Shown here: positions 1 through 7,610 of the stretch, piece by piece | Layout: each line of letters starts with the position of its first letter | Numbering within the stretch: position 1 is the stretch's first letter | Assembly (NCBI RefSeq): GCF_013401515.1 | Contig: NZ_CP058529.1 | Location: 2,914,001-2,978,000, forward strand | DNA: 64,000 bases | Source of the DNA: Halorarum halophilum | Lineage (GTDB): Archaea > Halobacteriota > Halobacteria > Halobacteriales > Haloferacaceae | Direction of reading: 5' to 3' | The notes under the pieces: generated by a model | Database searches by the model: none | Told to the model about the DNA's origin: nothing | What the model saw: the letters and a program-made list of their open reading frames with translations, nothing else | Program-made: the position numbers and the translations under genes

Positions 1-2
1 TC

Positions 3-638
3 CCGTTCAGCATGGCCGTCCTGGGCGACCCGGAGTCGTTCCCCATCACGGTCGAGGACGCGCGGGACCCGATGAACTGGTACGGCCGGACGAAGGTGCT
101 CTCCGAGGACGCCATCGAGACGTTCGCCGACGGCGCGTTCCCCGCACACCTCTACCTGAAGTCGAACCTGTACGGCGAGCACGAGGTGGGCGGCACGCGC
201 GTCTCGAAGGGTACCGTCATCAACTTCTTCGTGAACCGCGCCATGGCCGGCGAGCCGCTCACGGTGTACGAGCCGGGGACGCAGGCTCGCAACTACATCC
301 ACGTGAAGGACGTCGCACGGGCGTACGTCCGCAGCGCCGAGCGCCTCTTCGAGCAACTGGACGCAGGCGAGACGGGCGTCGAGAAGTACGAGATCGCGTC
401 CGAGGAGGACCCCAGCGTGGGGGCCGTCGCGGAACTGGTCCAGCGGCTCGCCGCCGAGGAACTCGGCCGGGACCTCGAGGTGAACCTGGTCGAGAACCCG
501 CGCAGCGCCGAGACGCTCGTCGACTCGTTCGCGGTGGACATCTCCACGGCCCGCGAGAAACTGGGCTGGGAGCCGGAGTTCCGTGTCGAGGACTCGGTTC
601 GGACGCTGTTGAACGCGAAGGCGGAGCGAGCTGACTGA
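3..638 (+). CDS. NAD-dependent epimerase/dehydratase, 3' part only
   Basis: The reading frame is open from the left edge of the window, so the Rossmann N-terminus and NAD-binding glycine motif are missing. What remains is the C-terminal part of an extended short-chain dehydrogenase: YGRTK fits the catalytic YxxxK, and NYIHVKDVARAYV is the usual C-terminal substrate-domain signature of UDP-sugar epimerases and dTDP-sugar dehydratases. The ATG at 12 is internal, because the residue before it belongs to the expected catalytic Ser region. The family acts in the cytoplasm on nucleotide sugars. That suits the nearby glmS, nucleotidyltransferases and S-layer genes, but the exact substrate cannot be read. 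Confidence 0.8.
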   Translation, partial: PFSMAVLGDPESFPITVEDARDPMNWYGRTKVLSEDAIETFADGAFPAHLYLKSNLYGEHEVGGTRVSKGTVINFFVNRAMAGEPLTVYEPGTQARNYIHVKDVARAYVRSAERLFEQLDAGETGVEKYEIASEEDPSVGAVAELVQRLAAEELGRDLEVNLVENPRSAETLVDSFAVDISTAREKLGWEPEFRVEDSVRTLLNAKAERAD

Positions 639-706
639 ACACATCACGCCGTCCACCGGTTCTAGCTGACTGCCCCTGTACCGCCAGTCAGGCCGAATCA
701 GCGGCT

Positions 707-1483
707 TCAGAACACCGAGTCCGTCATCCAGATTGTGTGGTCCGCGGCCTCTTCCACCCGTTCCCAACCCCACCACGACACGTCGAACGCCCACACTTCG
801 CCCGCCGGGAGGTCCGCTACGTTCGTCCACTCGCCGCCGATCACCACACCGTTATCGTCGTATATCTTCGCGTTGGCTTCGACGTACGAAACTGCTCCGT
901 CGCGTTCGTTTGCGACCCGCCCCGAGACTAGGGCCTCGTCCCCGTCGATCCGGAGATCGCTCTCCAGGAGCCGCAGCCCGTCTGGGTTCATCCGTGGGGG
1001 TGCGGTGTCGTACTCCCCCGTTACTTCGTAGTCACTCACTCGCTCCGCATCCGTCCCCAGAAAGTACACTCGGGCGGCCCAGACCTCCCCGGAGTCGAGG
1101 GAGTTCAGGTACGCGTAGCCGTTGTCCAGGTAGTCCCCCGCCTCGTCGTACCAGTCGACGGTGACTTCGACGGCGCCGGACGGCGCACCGCCGACGTTCT
1201 CGAGGGACGCCGTGACGTACACGTCTGTACCGAACTCTCCCTCGTCGACGACGAGTTCGGATTCGCCGATCACGACCTCCGGTTCCCCATCGGGACCGGA
1301 TTCGGTCTGTGATCTGCTCGTCCGCGACGCTGTTTCGGCTGCGGTCCCGGTTCCGGGTTCCGTCCCCGTTTCGGTGCCTCCCTGCACGAAGGTCGCTGGC
1401 CGTTCGTCGGAATCGGTGACATACCCGCCGAGCATCGTCGCTGCGAACAGTCCAGTGCCGCTGAGATACTTCCGTCGACGCAT
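707..1483 (-). CDS. Secreted FxLYD-type protein, Tat-like signal, lipobox Cys absent
   Basis: A 258-residue secreted protein of unknown function. The N-terminus RRRKYLSGTG resembles a twin-arginine signal, followed by a hydrophobic stretch ending MLGGY. Haloarchaeal lipoproteins normally have Cys at this point (LxGC), but here the codon is TAT (Tyr). A Thr/Ser/Glu-rich linker (about 35-70) leads to two similar beta-sandwich modules (about 70-160 and 170-258), each with the 'LENVG...VEVTVDWYDEAGDYLDNG' or 'VANERDG..YVEANAKIYDDNG' pattern of FxLYD domains. It is transcribed convergently with the upstream epimerase, with about 70 nt between their ends. It is probably extracytoplasmic. Without the Cys it cannot be lipid-anchored in the standard way. 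Confidence 0.72.
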   Translation of the reverse strand: MRRRKYLSGTGLFAATMLGGYVTDSDERPATFVQGGTETGTEPGTGTAAETASRTSRSQTESGPDGEPEVVIGESELVVDEGEFGTDVYVTASLENVGGAPSGAVEVTVDWYDEAGDYLDNGYAYLNSLDSGEVWAARVYFLGTDAERVSDYEVTGEYDTAPPRMNPDGLRLLESDLRIDGDEALVSGRVANERDGAVSYVEANAKIYDDNGVVIGGEWTNVADLPAGEVWAFDVSWWGWERVEEAADHTIWMTDSVF

Positions 1484-1674
1484 GACTACTCCGTGTTCCG
1501 GGAGCGCAAAGTAACGAAGAAACTACCGGAAGATGACCTGTTCACGGCTCCTCATAATCGAATTCGAACGGAAGGCGTCGACGAGTAGGAGGCCAGACTG
1601 CGACAAATTGGCGGGGGTGGGGACCGAATCCTCGTCGACGCGCTCTCGATGGCCTCGCGGTCGGCGTCTCGATA

Positions 1675-2538
1675 CTACGCCCCGCCGTACGGGTCCGTCT
1701 CCAGCGTGTCGTACTCCCAGGTCAGATCGAAGTACCGCTCCAGCCCCGCGACGAAGGAGGCGTTCCCCGTCACCGCCGCCTGGCGCTTGTGTAGTGGGAT
1801 GTCCTCCTCCTCGACGAGGAGCACCGCCCGTCCGGAGTCGTACTCCAGGCTCGGGTCGGCGATGGTGCCGCGCCACGGGAGCCGGGTCGTGCTGAATCGA
1901 AGCGCGACGTCGGGGTACCCCCCACACAGGTGCTCGACCATCCGCTCCTGGACGGCCGCGTTCTCCGCGGAGAGGAACGACGGATCGAGGAACAGCACGC
2001 CCAGTTCGCAGCCGCGCTCGTAGGCGGCCGTGAACGCGGGTTCGATCGCGTCGAAGTACTCGAAGCTCTTTGTGAGGACGTGCACGCGCTCTTCCGCCTC
2101 GCCGTACAGCGCGCGCGTCTCCCGTTCGCTCGCCTCGCCCACGTCGACGACGTGGAACAGCTCCTCGGTCGGCGAGATGTCCTCGCTCGCGCGTTCGTAC
2201 AGCGGGCCGAACGCCTCGAGGAACGGCTCCCTGATCTCCTCCACGTCGCTCCGGTACGTCTCGTAGGACTGGCGGCGGTTCTCGACCGCGCGGTCGAGGA
2301 TCTCCGCCGGCGGTTTCGGCTGGTACTGCTTCGGCCGTCCCGGGATGACCTTGATGTAGCCAGCGTTGCCGAGTTCCTCGAGTACGCCGTAGATGCGGGC
2401 CTTCGGCACCCCCGTCGCCTCCGAGAGATCGGGCGCTGTAGTGCGCCCCAGCTCGATGAGCCGCTCGAGGGCGCGCTCCTCGTACTCCGTGAGTTCGAGC
2501 GCGTCGAGGAGGTCGCTCGGGTCGCGTTCGCCGTCCAT
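1675..2538 (-). CDS. TrmB-family transcriptional regulator
   Basis: A 287-residue cytoplasmic DNA-binding protein. Residues about 10-80 form the TrmB winged helix-turn-helix: LTEYEERALERLIELG, then APDLSEATGVPKARIYGVLEEL, then the wing ending GRPKQYQP. A helical linker (about 80-115) joins it to a C-terminal TrmB-type effector domain. TrmB proteins of archaea sense sugars or sugar derivatives and control sugar uptake and central carbon genes. The gene is divergent from the 53-codon gene at 2664 and lies next to sugar-nucleotide genes. A site matching the published Halobacterium TrmB motif TACT-N8-GAGTA lies at 2653-2670. A TATA-like GGTTAAGC about 28 nt before the start suggests a leaderless transcript. 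Confidence 0.88.
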   Translation of the reverse strand: MDGERDPSDLLDALELTEYEERALERLIELGRTTAPDLSEATGVPKARIYGVLEELGNAGYIKVIPGRPKQYQPKPPAEILDRAVENRRQSYETYRSDVEEIREPFLEAFGPLYERASEDISPTEELFHVVDVGEASERETRALYGEAEERVHVLTKSFEYFDAIEPAFTAAYERGCELGVLFLDPSFLSAENAAVQERMVEHLCGGYPDVALRFSTTRLPWRGTIADPSLEYDSGRAVLLVEEEDIPLHKRQAAVTGNASFVAGLERYFDLTWEYDTLETDPYGGA

Positions 2539-2651
2539 GCGCCCCGCTCAACTGTCCAGCGGCTTAACCTGGGGTGGTGCGCCCCGGAAGCTGACCCCGA
2601 ACTGCCGACCTGATACGCCGGACCGGTAGATTCATACCACCTGCTTGTATG

Positions 2652-2672
2652 GTTACTCAGTATATGAGTAAC
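2652..2672. promoter_or_regulatory. Perfect inverted repeat, TrmB-type operator, over a start codon
   Basis: Arms GTTACTCA and TGAGTAAC are exact reverse complements around a 5-nt spacer. The inner part reads TACT-N8-GAGTA, matching the TrmB cis-motif TACT-N(7-8)-GAGTA described for Halobacterium salinarum. The start codon of the small gene (2664-2666) lies inside it, so a bound regulator would block initiation. The nearest regulator gene is the TrmB homologue that begins 114 bp to the left. Confidence 0.7.
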
Positions 2673-2825
2673 ACCACGCGCCGCTCCGACGACCTCGACG
2701 CCCACCTCGCGGAGGTCGAGGACGGCGCCGGCTGCACTGAGATCTGGGAGACGCTGAGCGAACGACGCGACGGGGACGCCCAAGAGGTCGACTCAGAAGC
2801 CGACCCGAAAGCAGACGCCGAATAG
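2664..2825 (+). CDS. Small acidic haloarchaeal protein, 53 residues, function unknown
   Basis: The ATG at 2664 gives 53 codons ending at TAG (2823-2825). The protein starts MSNTTRRSDDLDAHLAEVED and continues with GAGCTEIWETLSERR before an acidic tail; the central Cys and Trp look like a conserved core. I recall similar small haloarchaeal proteins but no function. It is probably leaderless, with a weak TATA-like ATTCATAC about 30 nt upstream. Because its start codon lies inside a TrmB-type operator, expression is probably repressed or gated by sugar status. It ends about 70 nt before the nucleotidyltransferase gene. Confidence 0.7.
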   Translation: MSNTTRRSDDLDAHLAEVEDGAGCTEIWETLSERRDGDAQEVDSEADPKADAE

Positions 2826-2895
2826 CCACCTTTCCGTCCCGAACCGTTCCTCGCCGAGGAAACGCCTTTTGAAGACGCCTCCAGACCATACACCA

Positions 2896-4089
2896 ATGCA
2901 ACTCGATACCGCCGTCGTTCTCGCCGCGGGTGAGGGCCAGCGCCTCCGCCCGCTCACCCGTCACCGGCCGAAGCCGATGCTCCCGGCCGCGAACCGACCG
3001 ATCCTCGAGTACGTCCTCGATGCGCTCGTGAACGCCGGCATCGACGACCTCCACGTCATCGTCGGCTACCACCGCGACCGCGTACAGAACCACTTCGGGT
3101 CGAGCTACCGCGGAACCCCGATCACCTACCACGTCCAGCGCAAGCAACTCGGCAGCGGACACGCGCTCCTCCAGGCCAGGGAGGACATCGACGAGGACTT
3201 CCTCGTCGTGAACGGCGACGAGGTGGTCGCAGACGGGATGATCGAGTCGGTGCTCGACGCCCACACCGCCGAGGACGTGACGACCCTGGCCGTCGTCGAG
3301 TCGGACGAGGCGCCGATGTACGGCGCCGTCGTGCTGGACGGCGACACCGTGACGGATCTCATCGAGAAGCCCGGCCGCGACGAGTACCGCCTCCTCAACG
3401 CGGGCGTGTACGCGTTCGGCCCCTCCGTCTTCTCCGACCTCGAAGCGACCCCCCGCGAGGACGGGGAACTCGGCCTCACCGATGCATTGGCCGCGGTCAT
3501 CGAGCGTGGCGGACACGTCCGCGGCGTCCGCGCCGGCGGCCTCCGCTCAGAGGTGACCTACCCCTGGGACCTCCTCACGCTCGCGAGGCGGCTCCTCGAA
3601 CGGGGGCTGGTCGACGAGTCCGAACGGACCGACGGCGTGTTCGTCGCCGGGAGCGCCAGCGTCCACGAGGACGCGACGCTGTTCGGGCCGGTCGTCGTCG
3701 GCGGGGACGCGGTCGTCGAACCCGGCGCCGTCGTCGGCCCCGACGTCGCGCTCGGACGGAACACGACGGTCGAGGCCGGCGCGACGGTTCGGCGGAGCGT
3801 GATCGACACGGACACCCGGATCGGCGCGAACGCGGCGCTCGCCGACACCGTCACCGGCCAGGGCGCGGTCGTGGGCGCCGGCGCGACGGTGCCGTCGGGG
3901 CCGGGCGACGTCCGGGTCGGCAACAGGGTCCACGAGGATCGGCGGCTCGGCTGCGTGCTCGCAGACCGCGCGCGGCTCGGCGGCGGCGCGACCGTCGTCC
4001 CCGGCTCGCTCGTCGGCCCCGGCGCCCGGATCGGCCACGGCGTCGTCGTCGACGGCAACGTCGGTCAGGACGCGGAGGTGACCCGCTGA
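2896..4089 (+). CDS. Sugar-1-phosphate nucleotidylyltransferase with left-handed beta-helix tail
   Basis: The enzyme should join a sugar-1-phosphate to a nucleoside triphosphate in the cytoplasm. From the ATG at 2896 the protein is 397 residues and opens with the pyrophosphorylase signature LAAGEGQRLRPLT...KPMLP. An ATG 27 nt upstream is less likely because the family begins directly at this motif. Residues about 1-230 form the nucleotidyltransferase domain. The rest consists of hexapeptide repeats of a left-handed beta-helix, as in GlmU-type acetyltransferases. Its stop codon overlaps the glmS start by one base (TGATG), so the two are translationally coupled. It probably feeds UDP-GlcNAc-type sugars to glycosylation, but the sugar is not proven. 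Confidence 0.88.
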   Translation: MQLDTAVVLAAGEGQRLRPLTRHRPKPMLPAANRPILEYVLDALVNAGIDDLHVIVGYHRDRVQNHFGSSYRGTPITYHVQRKQLGSGHALLQAREDIDEDFLVVNGDEVVADGMIESVLDAHTAEDVTTLAVVESDEAPMYGAVVLDGDTVTDLIEKPGRDEYRLLNAGVYAFGPSVFSDLEATPREDGELGLTDALAAVIERGGHVRGVRAGGLRSEVTYPWDLLTLARRLLERGLVDESERTDGVFVAGSASVHEDATLFGPVVVGGDAVVEPGAVVGPDVALGRNTTVEAGATVRRSVIDTDTRIGANAALADTVTGQGAVVGAGATVPSGPGDVRVGNRVHEDRRLGCVLADRARLGGGATVVPGSLVGPGARIGHGVVVDGNVGQDAEVTR

Positions 4090-5897
4090 TGTGCGGCATC
4101 ATCGGCGTCGTCGGCCGCGGCGACGAGACGCTCGACGTGGTGCTCGACGGGCTCTCGACGCTGGAGTACCGCGGTTACGACTCCGCGGGCGTCGCGCTCT
4201 CGAACGGGACGCTCGACGTGGTGAAACGGTCGGGCGAACTATCGAACCTCCGCGAGGCCATCGACGCGGGCGAGTCGGTCCCCGGGGGCTCGGTCGGTAT
4301 CGGCCACACCCGGTGGAGCACCCACGGCCCGCCGACGGACGCGAATGCGCACCCGCACACCGACGAGTCCGGTCGGGTCGCGGTGGTGCACAACGGCATC
4401 ATCGAGAACTACCGGGCGCTCCGCGACGAACTCGAGGCCGAGGGCGTTGCGTTCGAGAGCGAGACGGACACGGAGGTCGTCCCGCACCTCGTCGCTCGCG
4501 CGCTGGACGAGGGGCTGGAGCCCGAGGCGGCGGTCCGCGACGCGGTTGAACGGCTCGACGGGAGCTACGCGATCGCCGTCGTCGTCGCCGGCGAGGAGCG
4601 CGTCTTCGCCGCCCGGAACGACTCGCCGCTGGTGCTGGGCGTCGCCGAGGACGCCACCTACCTCGGGAGCGACGTGCCGGCGTTCCTCGAACACACGCGC
4701 GACGTCGTCTACCTCGACGACGGCGAGTTCGCGGTCCTCTCGGCCGACGGCTGGCGCGTGACCGACGCCGACGGCGGCCGGGTCGAGAAGGAGGTGACCA
4801 CCGTGGAGTGGAGCGCCGAGCAGACCGGCAAGAGCGGCTACGACCACTTCATGCTGAAGGAGATCAACGAGCAGCCGACCGCGCTCCGGCAGGGGCTCAG
4901 CGGCCGGCTCGACGAGCTCGCGGGGCGGGTCACCGTCGAGGAGCTCTCGGACGTGGAGACGCCCGGCCGGGTGGAGTTCGTCGCCTGCGGGACCTCCTAC
5001 CACGCGGCGCTGTTCGGAGTCGAGGCGCTGCGCGCGGCGGACATCCCGGCCCAAGCGTTCCTCGCGAGCGAGTATGCGACCGGCCCCGCGCCCGTCCGTG
5101 ACGACACGCTCGTCGTCGGCGTGACCCAGAGCGGGGAGACGGCGGACACGCTGTCGGCGCTCCGGGAGGCGCGTGCGCGCGGCGCGGAGACGCTCGCGGT
5201 CACGAACGTGGTCGACTCCAGCGCGGCGCGGGAGTGCGACCACGTGCTGTACATCCGTTCGGGCCCCGAGATCGGCGTGGCGGCGACGAAGACGTTCTCC
5301 TCGCAGCTCGTCGCGCTCACGCTCTTCACGGCGACGCTCGCTGAGCGCGGCGGCGAGGACGCCCGCGAACTCGTCGCGGCGCTGCGCGACCTGCCCAACC
5401 ACCTCCAGCACGTGCTCGACGAGTCGCGCGCGGCGGACGTCGTGGAGGAGTACCTCGACTCCGAGGCGTACTTCTTCATCGGCCGCGGGCCGGCCTTCCC
5501 CGTGGCGCTGGAGGGGGCGCTCAAGTTCAAGGAGATCACCTACGAGCACGCCGAGGGGTTCGCGTCGGGCGAGCTGAAACACGGGCCGCTCGCGCTCGTC
5601 ACCGCGAACACCCCCGTGTTCGCGGTCGTCACGGGCGACGACGAGCGGGCGCGCAAGACCATCGGGAACGTGAAGGAGGTCGAGGCGCGCGACGCGCCGG
5701 TCGTCGCGGTCACCGACGGCGCCTCGGACGTCGAGCGGTACGCCGACGACGTGCTGGAGATTCCCGAGACCCACCCGCGAACGGCACCGGTACTCACGAA
5801 CGCGCAGCTCCAGCTCGTCGCCTACCACATGGCGAACCGGCTCGGACGGGCGATCGACAAGCCGCGCAACCTGGCCAAGAGCGTGACGGTGGAGTGA
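4089..5897 (+). CDS. glmS: Glutamine--fructose-6-phosphate aminotransferase (isomerizing)
   Basis: GlmS makes glucosamine-6-phosphate from fructose-6-phosphate and glutamine, the entry step to amino-sugar nucleotides. The 602-residue length is typical. The protein begins MCGIIGVVG, with Cys2 as the N-terminal nucleophile of the glutaminase domain (about 1-220), and keeps RGYDSAG and GHTRWSTHG. Two SIS domains follow (about 280-420 and 455-585), including CGTSYHAA and the TQSGETADT loop. The C-terminus LAKSVTVE carries the expected lysine (about residue 597). It is sandwiched between two nucleotidyltransferase genes, forming one biosynthetic operon. Confidence 0.96.
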   Translation: MCGIIGVVGRGDETLDVVLDGLSTLEYRGYDSAGVALSNGTLDVVKRSGELSNLREAIDAGESVPGGSVGIGHTRWSTHGPPTDANAHPHTDESGRVAVVHNGIIENYRALRDELEAEGVAFESETDTEVVPHLVARALDEGLEPEAAVRDAVERLDGSYAIAVVVAGEERVFAARNDSPLVLGVAEDATYLGSDVPAFLEHTRDVVYLDDGEFAVLSADGWRVTDADGGRVEKEVTTVEWSAEQTGKSGYDHFMLKEINEQPTALRQGLSGRLDELAGRVTVEELSDVETPGRVEFVACGTSYHAALFGVEALRAADIPAQAFLASEYATGPAPVRDDTLVVGVTQSGETADTLSALREARARGAETLAVTNVVDSSAARECDHVLYIRSGPEIGVAATKTFSSQLVALTLFTATLAERGGEDARELVAALRDLPNHLQHVLDESRAADVVEEYLDSEAYFFIGRGPAFPVALEGALKFKEITYEHAEGFASGELKHGPLALVTANTPVFAVVTGDDERARKTIGNVKEVEARDAPVVAVTDGASDVERYADDVLEIPETHPRTAPVLTNAQLQLVAYHMANRLGRAIDKPRNLAKSVTVE

Positions 5898-5964
5898 CCG
5901 GATCGTCACCCTGGGCGACGGCCAAGCCAAAACCGATTTCCCGCCGCCCCCCGCGGTAGCGTTT

Positions 5965-7161
5965 ATGCAGACTGTCCTGCTCGCGGCGGGCGAAGGCACG
6001 CGAATGCGGCCGCTGACCGCACGACGCCCGAAGCCCATGCTCCCGGTCGCCGACCGGCCGCTCGCAGCCCACGCCGCGGAGTCCGCGGTCTCGGCCGGCG
6101 CCTCGCGGCTCGTGCTGGTCGTCGGCTACGAGTCCGAACCGGTGCGCGAGTACTTCGGCGACGAGTTCGCCGGCGTCCCCGTCGAGTACGCGGAACAGAC
6201 CGACCAGCGGGGCACCGCCGACGCGGTCCGCGCCGCGTCGTCGCAGCTCGACGACGGGCCGTTCGCGGTCCTCAACGGCGACGCGCTGTACGACGAACGC
6301 TCGCTCTCGACGCTGTACGACGCGGCGCCCGCGGTGGGCTCCTATCGGGTCGAGAACCCCGAGAACTACGGCGTGCTCTACACCGAATCTCGGGGCGGCG
6401 ACACGTTCGCCACGGGCGTCATCGAGAAGCCCGCCGACCCGCCATCGGACCTCATCAACACCGGCGCGTACGTCTTCCCGGCCGAGGCGCAGGCGTGGCT
6501 CGACGTCGGCGAGAGCGAGCGCGGGGAGCTCGAACTGACGGATGTTCTCACGCGCGCGTGCGAGGAGAGCGACGTCCGGGCCGTCCCGTTCGACCGCTGG
6601 CTCGACGTCGGGCGGCCGTGGGAACTCCTTGAGGCGAACGAGTGGAAGCTCGGCGAGCTGGAGCGGGAACTGCTCGGCGACATCCACGCGGACGCGGACA
6701 TTCGTGGTTCGGTCGTGGTCGAGGAGGGTGCGGAGATCGACGCCGGCGTGGTCATCGAGGGACCCGCGCTGATTCGGTCGGGCGCGACCGTCGGGCCGAA
6801 CGCGTACATCCGGGGGGCGACGATGCTCGGCGATGGCGCGAAGGTGGGCCACGCGGTCGAGGTGAAGAACAGCCTCCTGATGGCTGGCGCGACGGTCGGC
6901 CACCTCTCGTACGTCGGCGACAGCGTGCTCGGGCGCGACGTGAACTTCGGCGCGGGGACGAACGTCGCGAACCTGAGGCACGACGACGAGCCGGTGCGCG
7001 TGCGCGTCAAGGGCGAGTCGACCTCGACGGGTCGCCGGAAGTTCGGCGTCGTTTGTGGCGACGGGGTGAAGACGGGCATCGACACGAACCTGAACGCCGG
7101 CGTCGTGCTGAGCGGGGGCGCGTCGACGACGCCCGGCGAGTCGGTGCTGCGGGATCGGTAG
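5965..7161 (+). CDS. glmU: Bifunctional sugar-1-phosphate nucleotidylyltransferase / amino-sugar acetyltransferase (GlmU-like)
   Basis: A 398-residue cytoplasmic enzyme expected to acetylate glucosamine-1-phosphate and form UDP-GlcNAc. It starts with LAAGEGTRMRPLTARRPKPMLP, the nucleotidyltransferase signature. The C-terminal beta-helix contains KNSLLMAGATVGHLSYVGD and NFGAGTNVANLR, close to the acetyltransferase motifs of archaeal GlmU/ST0452-type enzymes. It lies 67 nt after glmS. A TATA-like GCGTTT just before the start could give a second promoter, but cotranscription with glmS is likely. It differs from the nucleotidyltransferase at 2896 by having the clearer acetyltransferase motif. Confidence 0.9.
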   Translation: MQTVLLAAGEGTRMRPLTARRPKPMLPVADRPLAAHAAESAVSAGASRLVLVVGYESEPVREYFGDEFAGVPVEYAEQTDQRGTADAVRAASSQLDDGPFAVLNGDALYDERSLSTLYDAAPAVGSYRVENPENYGVLYTESRGGDTFATGVIEKPADPPSDLINTGAYVFPAEAQAWLDVGESERGELELTDVLTRACEESDVRAVPFDRWLDVGRPWELLEANEWKLGELERELLGDIHADADIRGSVVVEEGAEIDAGVVIEGPALIRSGATVGPNAYIRGATMLGDGAKVGHAVEVKNSLLMAGATVGHLSYVGDSVLGRDVNFGAGTNVANLRHDDEPVRVRVKGESTSTGRRKFGVVCGDGVKTGIDTNLNAGVVLSGGASTTPGESVLRDR

Positions 7162-7474
7162 CGCTCGGCGGCCGTCGGCAGTCGACGTGGCATCCCTTTT
7201 GGTCGGCTTACTCGGCTTTTCCTCGACGTACGATAGGCTTGTCGAGCGGGCGAGCCCGTGTACGCTCATCGTACTAACTCCGACAGCGCGCGAAGATGTA
7301 GGGGTCTAAATCGGGTCGATGACCGACGGTCGTCCGACGCCTGTACGCCGAACCTATTTCTTTCTCGCCGGAAATATGCACAAAGTACTTGTACTGCGGT
7401 GCGGCGAGAACCGCTCACGCGCCCGAATTCGGGTGTGTGAAGCGTTGTCCCGACTCACAGTTCACCACAAGAGA

Positions 7475-7482
7475 TTTATAAC
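7475..7482 (+). promoter_or_regulatory. TATA element of the S-layer gene
   Basis: TTTATAAC is a good haloarchaeal TATA box. Initiation about 25 nt downstream (near 7505) would leave a leader of roughly 105 nt before the ATG at 7611. This stands out because most genes in the window look leaderless. From memory, leaders of similar length are reported for csg genes of Halobacterium and Haloferax. Confidence 0.7.
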
Positions 7483-7542
7483 GGGCGGTGTTCGTTTTGG
7501 CTACCCCTACCCATGGTGACACCAGGTAGTACCCCCGGCCAA

Positions 7543-7557
7543 GTCCGCTTCGCGGGC
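7543..7557 (+). promoter_or_regulatory. Hairpin in the S-layer mRNA leader
   Basis: GTCCGC and GCGGGC can pair (one G-U) around a 3-nt loop within the predicted leader of the S-layer mRNA. No Shine-Dalgarno-like sequence precedes the ATG, so the leader may act on mRNA stability or initiation instead. Confidence 0.4.
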
Positions 7558-7610
7558 GCACTGGTCGAGGCGGGGCGAACGCTGACGTCGCCGACCGATA
7601 GCAACCAACC

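Larger units (their letters stand above)
7162..7610 (+). other. Gene-free region with S-layer promoter and leader
   Basis: No convincing gene lies in these 449 nt. Just after glmU there is a T-run (about 7195) and a complex dyad: outer arms GTACGAT (7228-7234) and ATCGTAC (7268-7274) around an inner hairpin CGGGC-GA-GCCCG (7247-7258). This could be a terminator or operator. From 7350 the base composition becomes AT-richer, leading into the S-layer promoter at 7475 and a leader of about 105 nt. Several short open frames here have no supporting features. Confidence 0.6.

Noticed and set aside
7319-7519. Possible short gene upstream of the S-layer gene.
   Set aside because: The frame runs across the S-layer promoter and has no acidic bias or motif.
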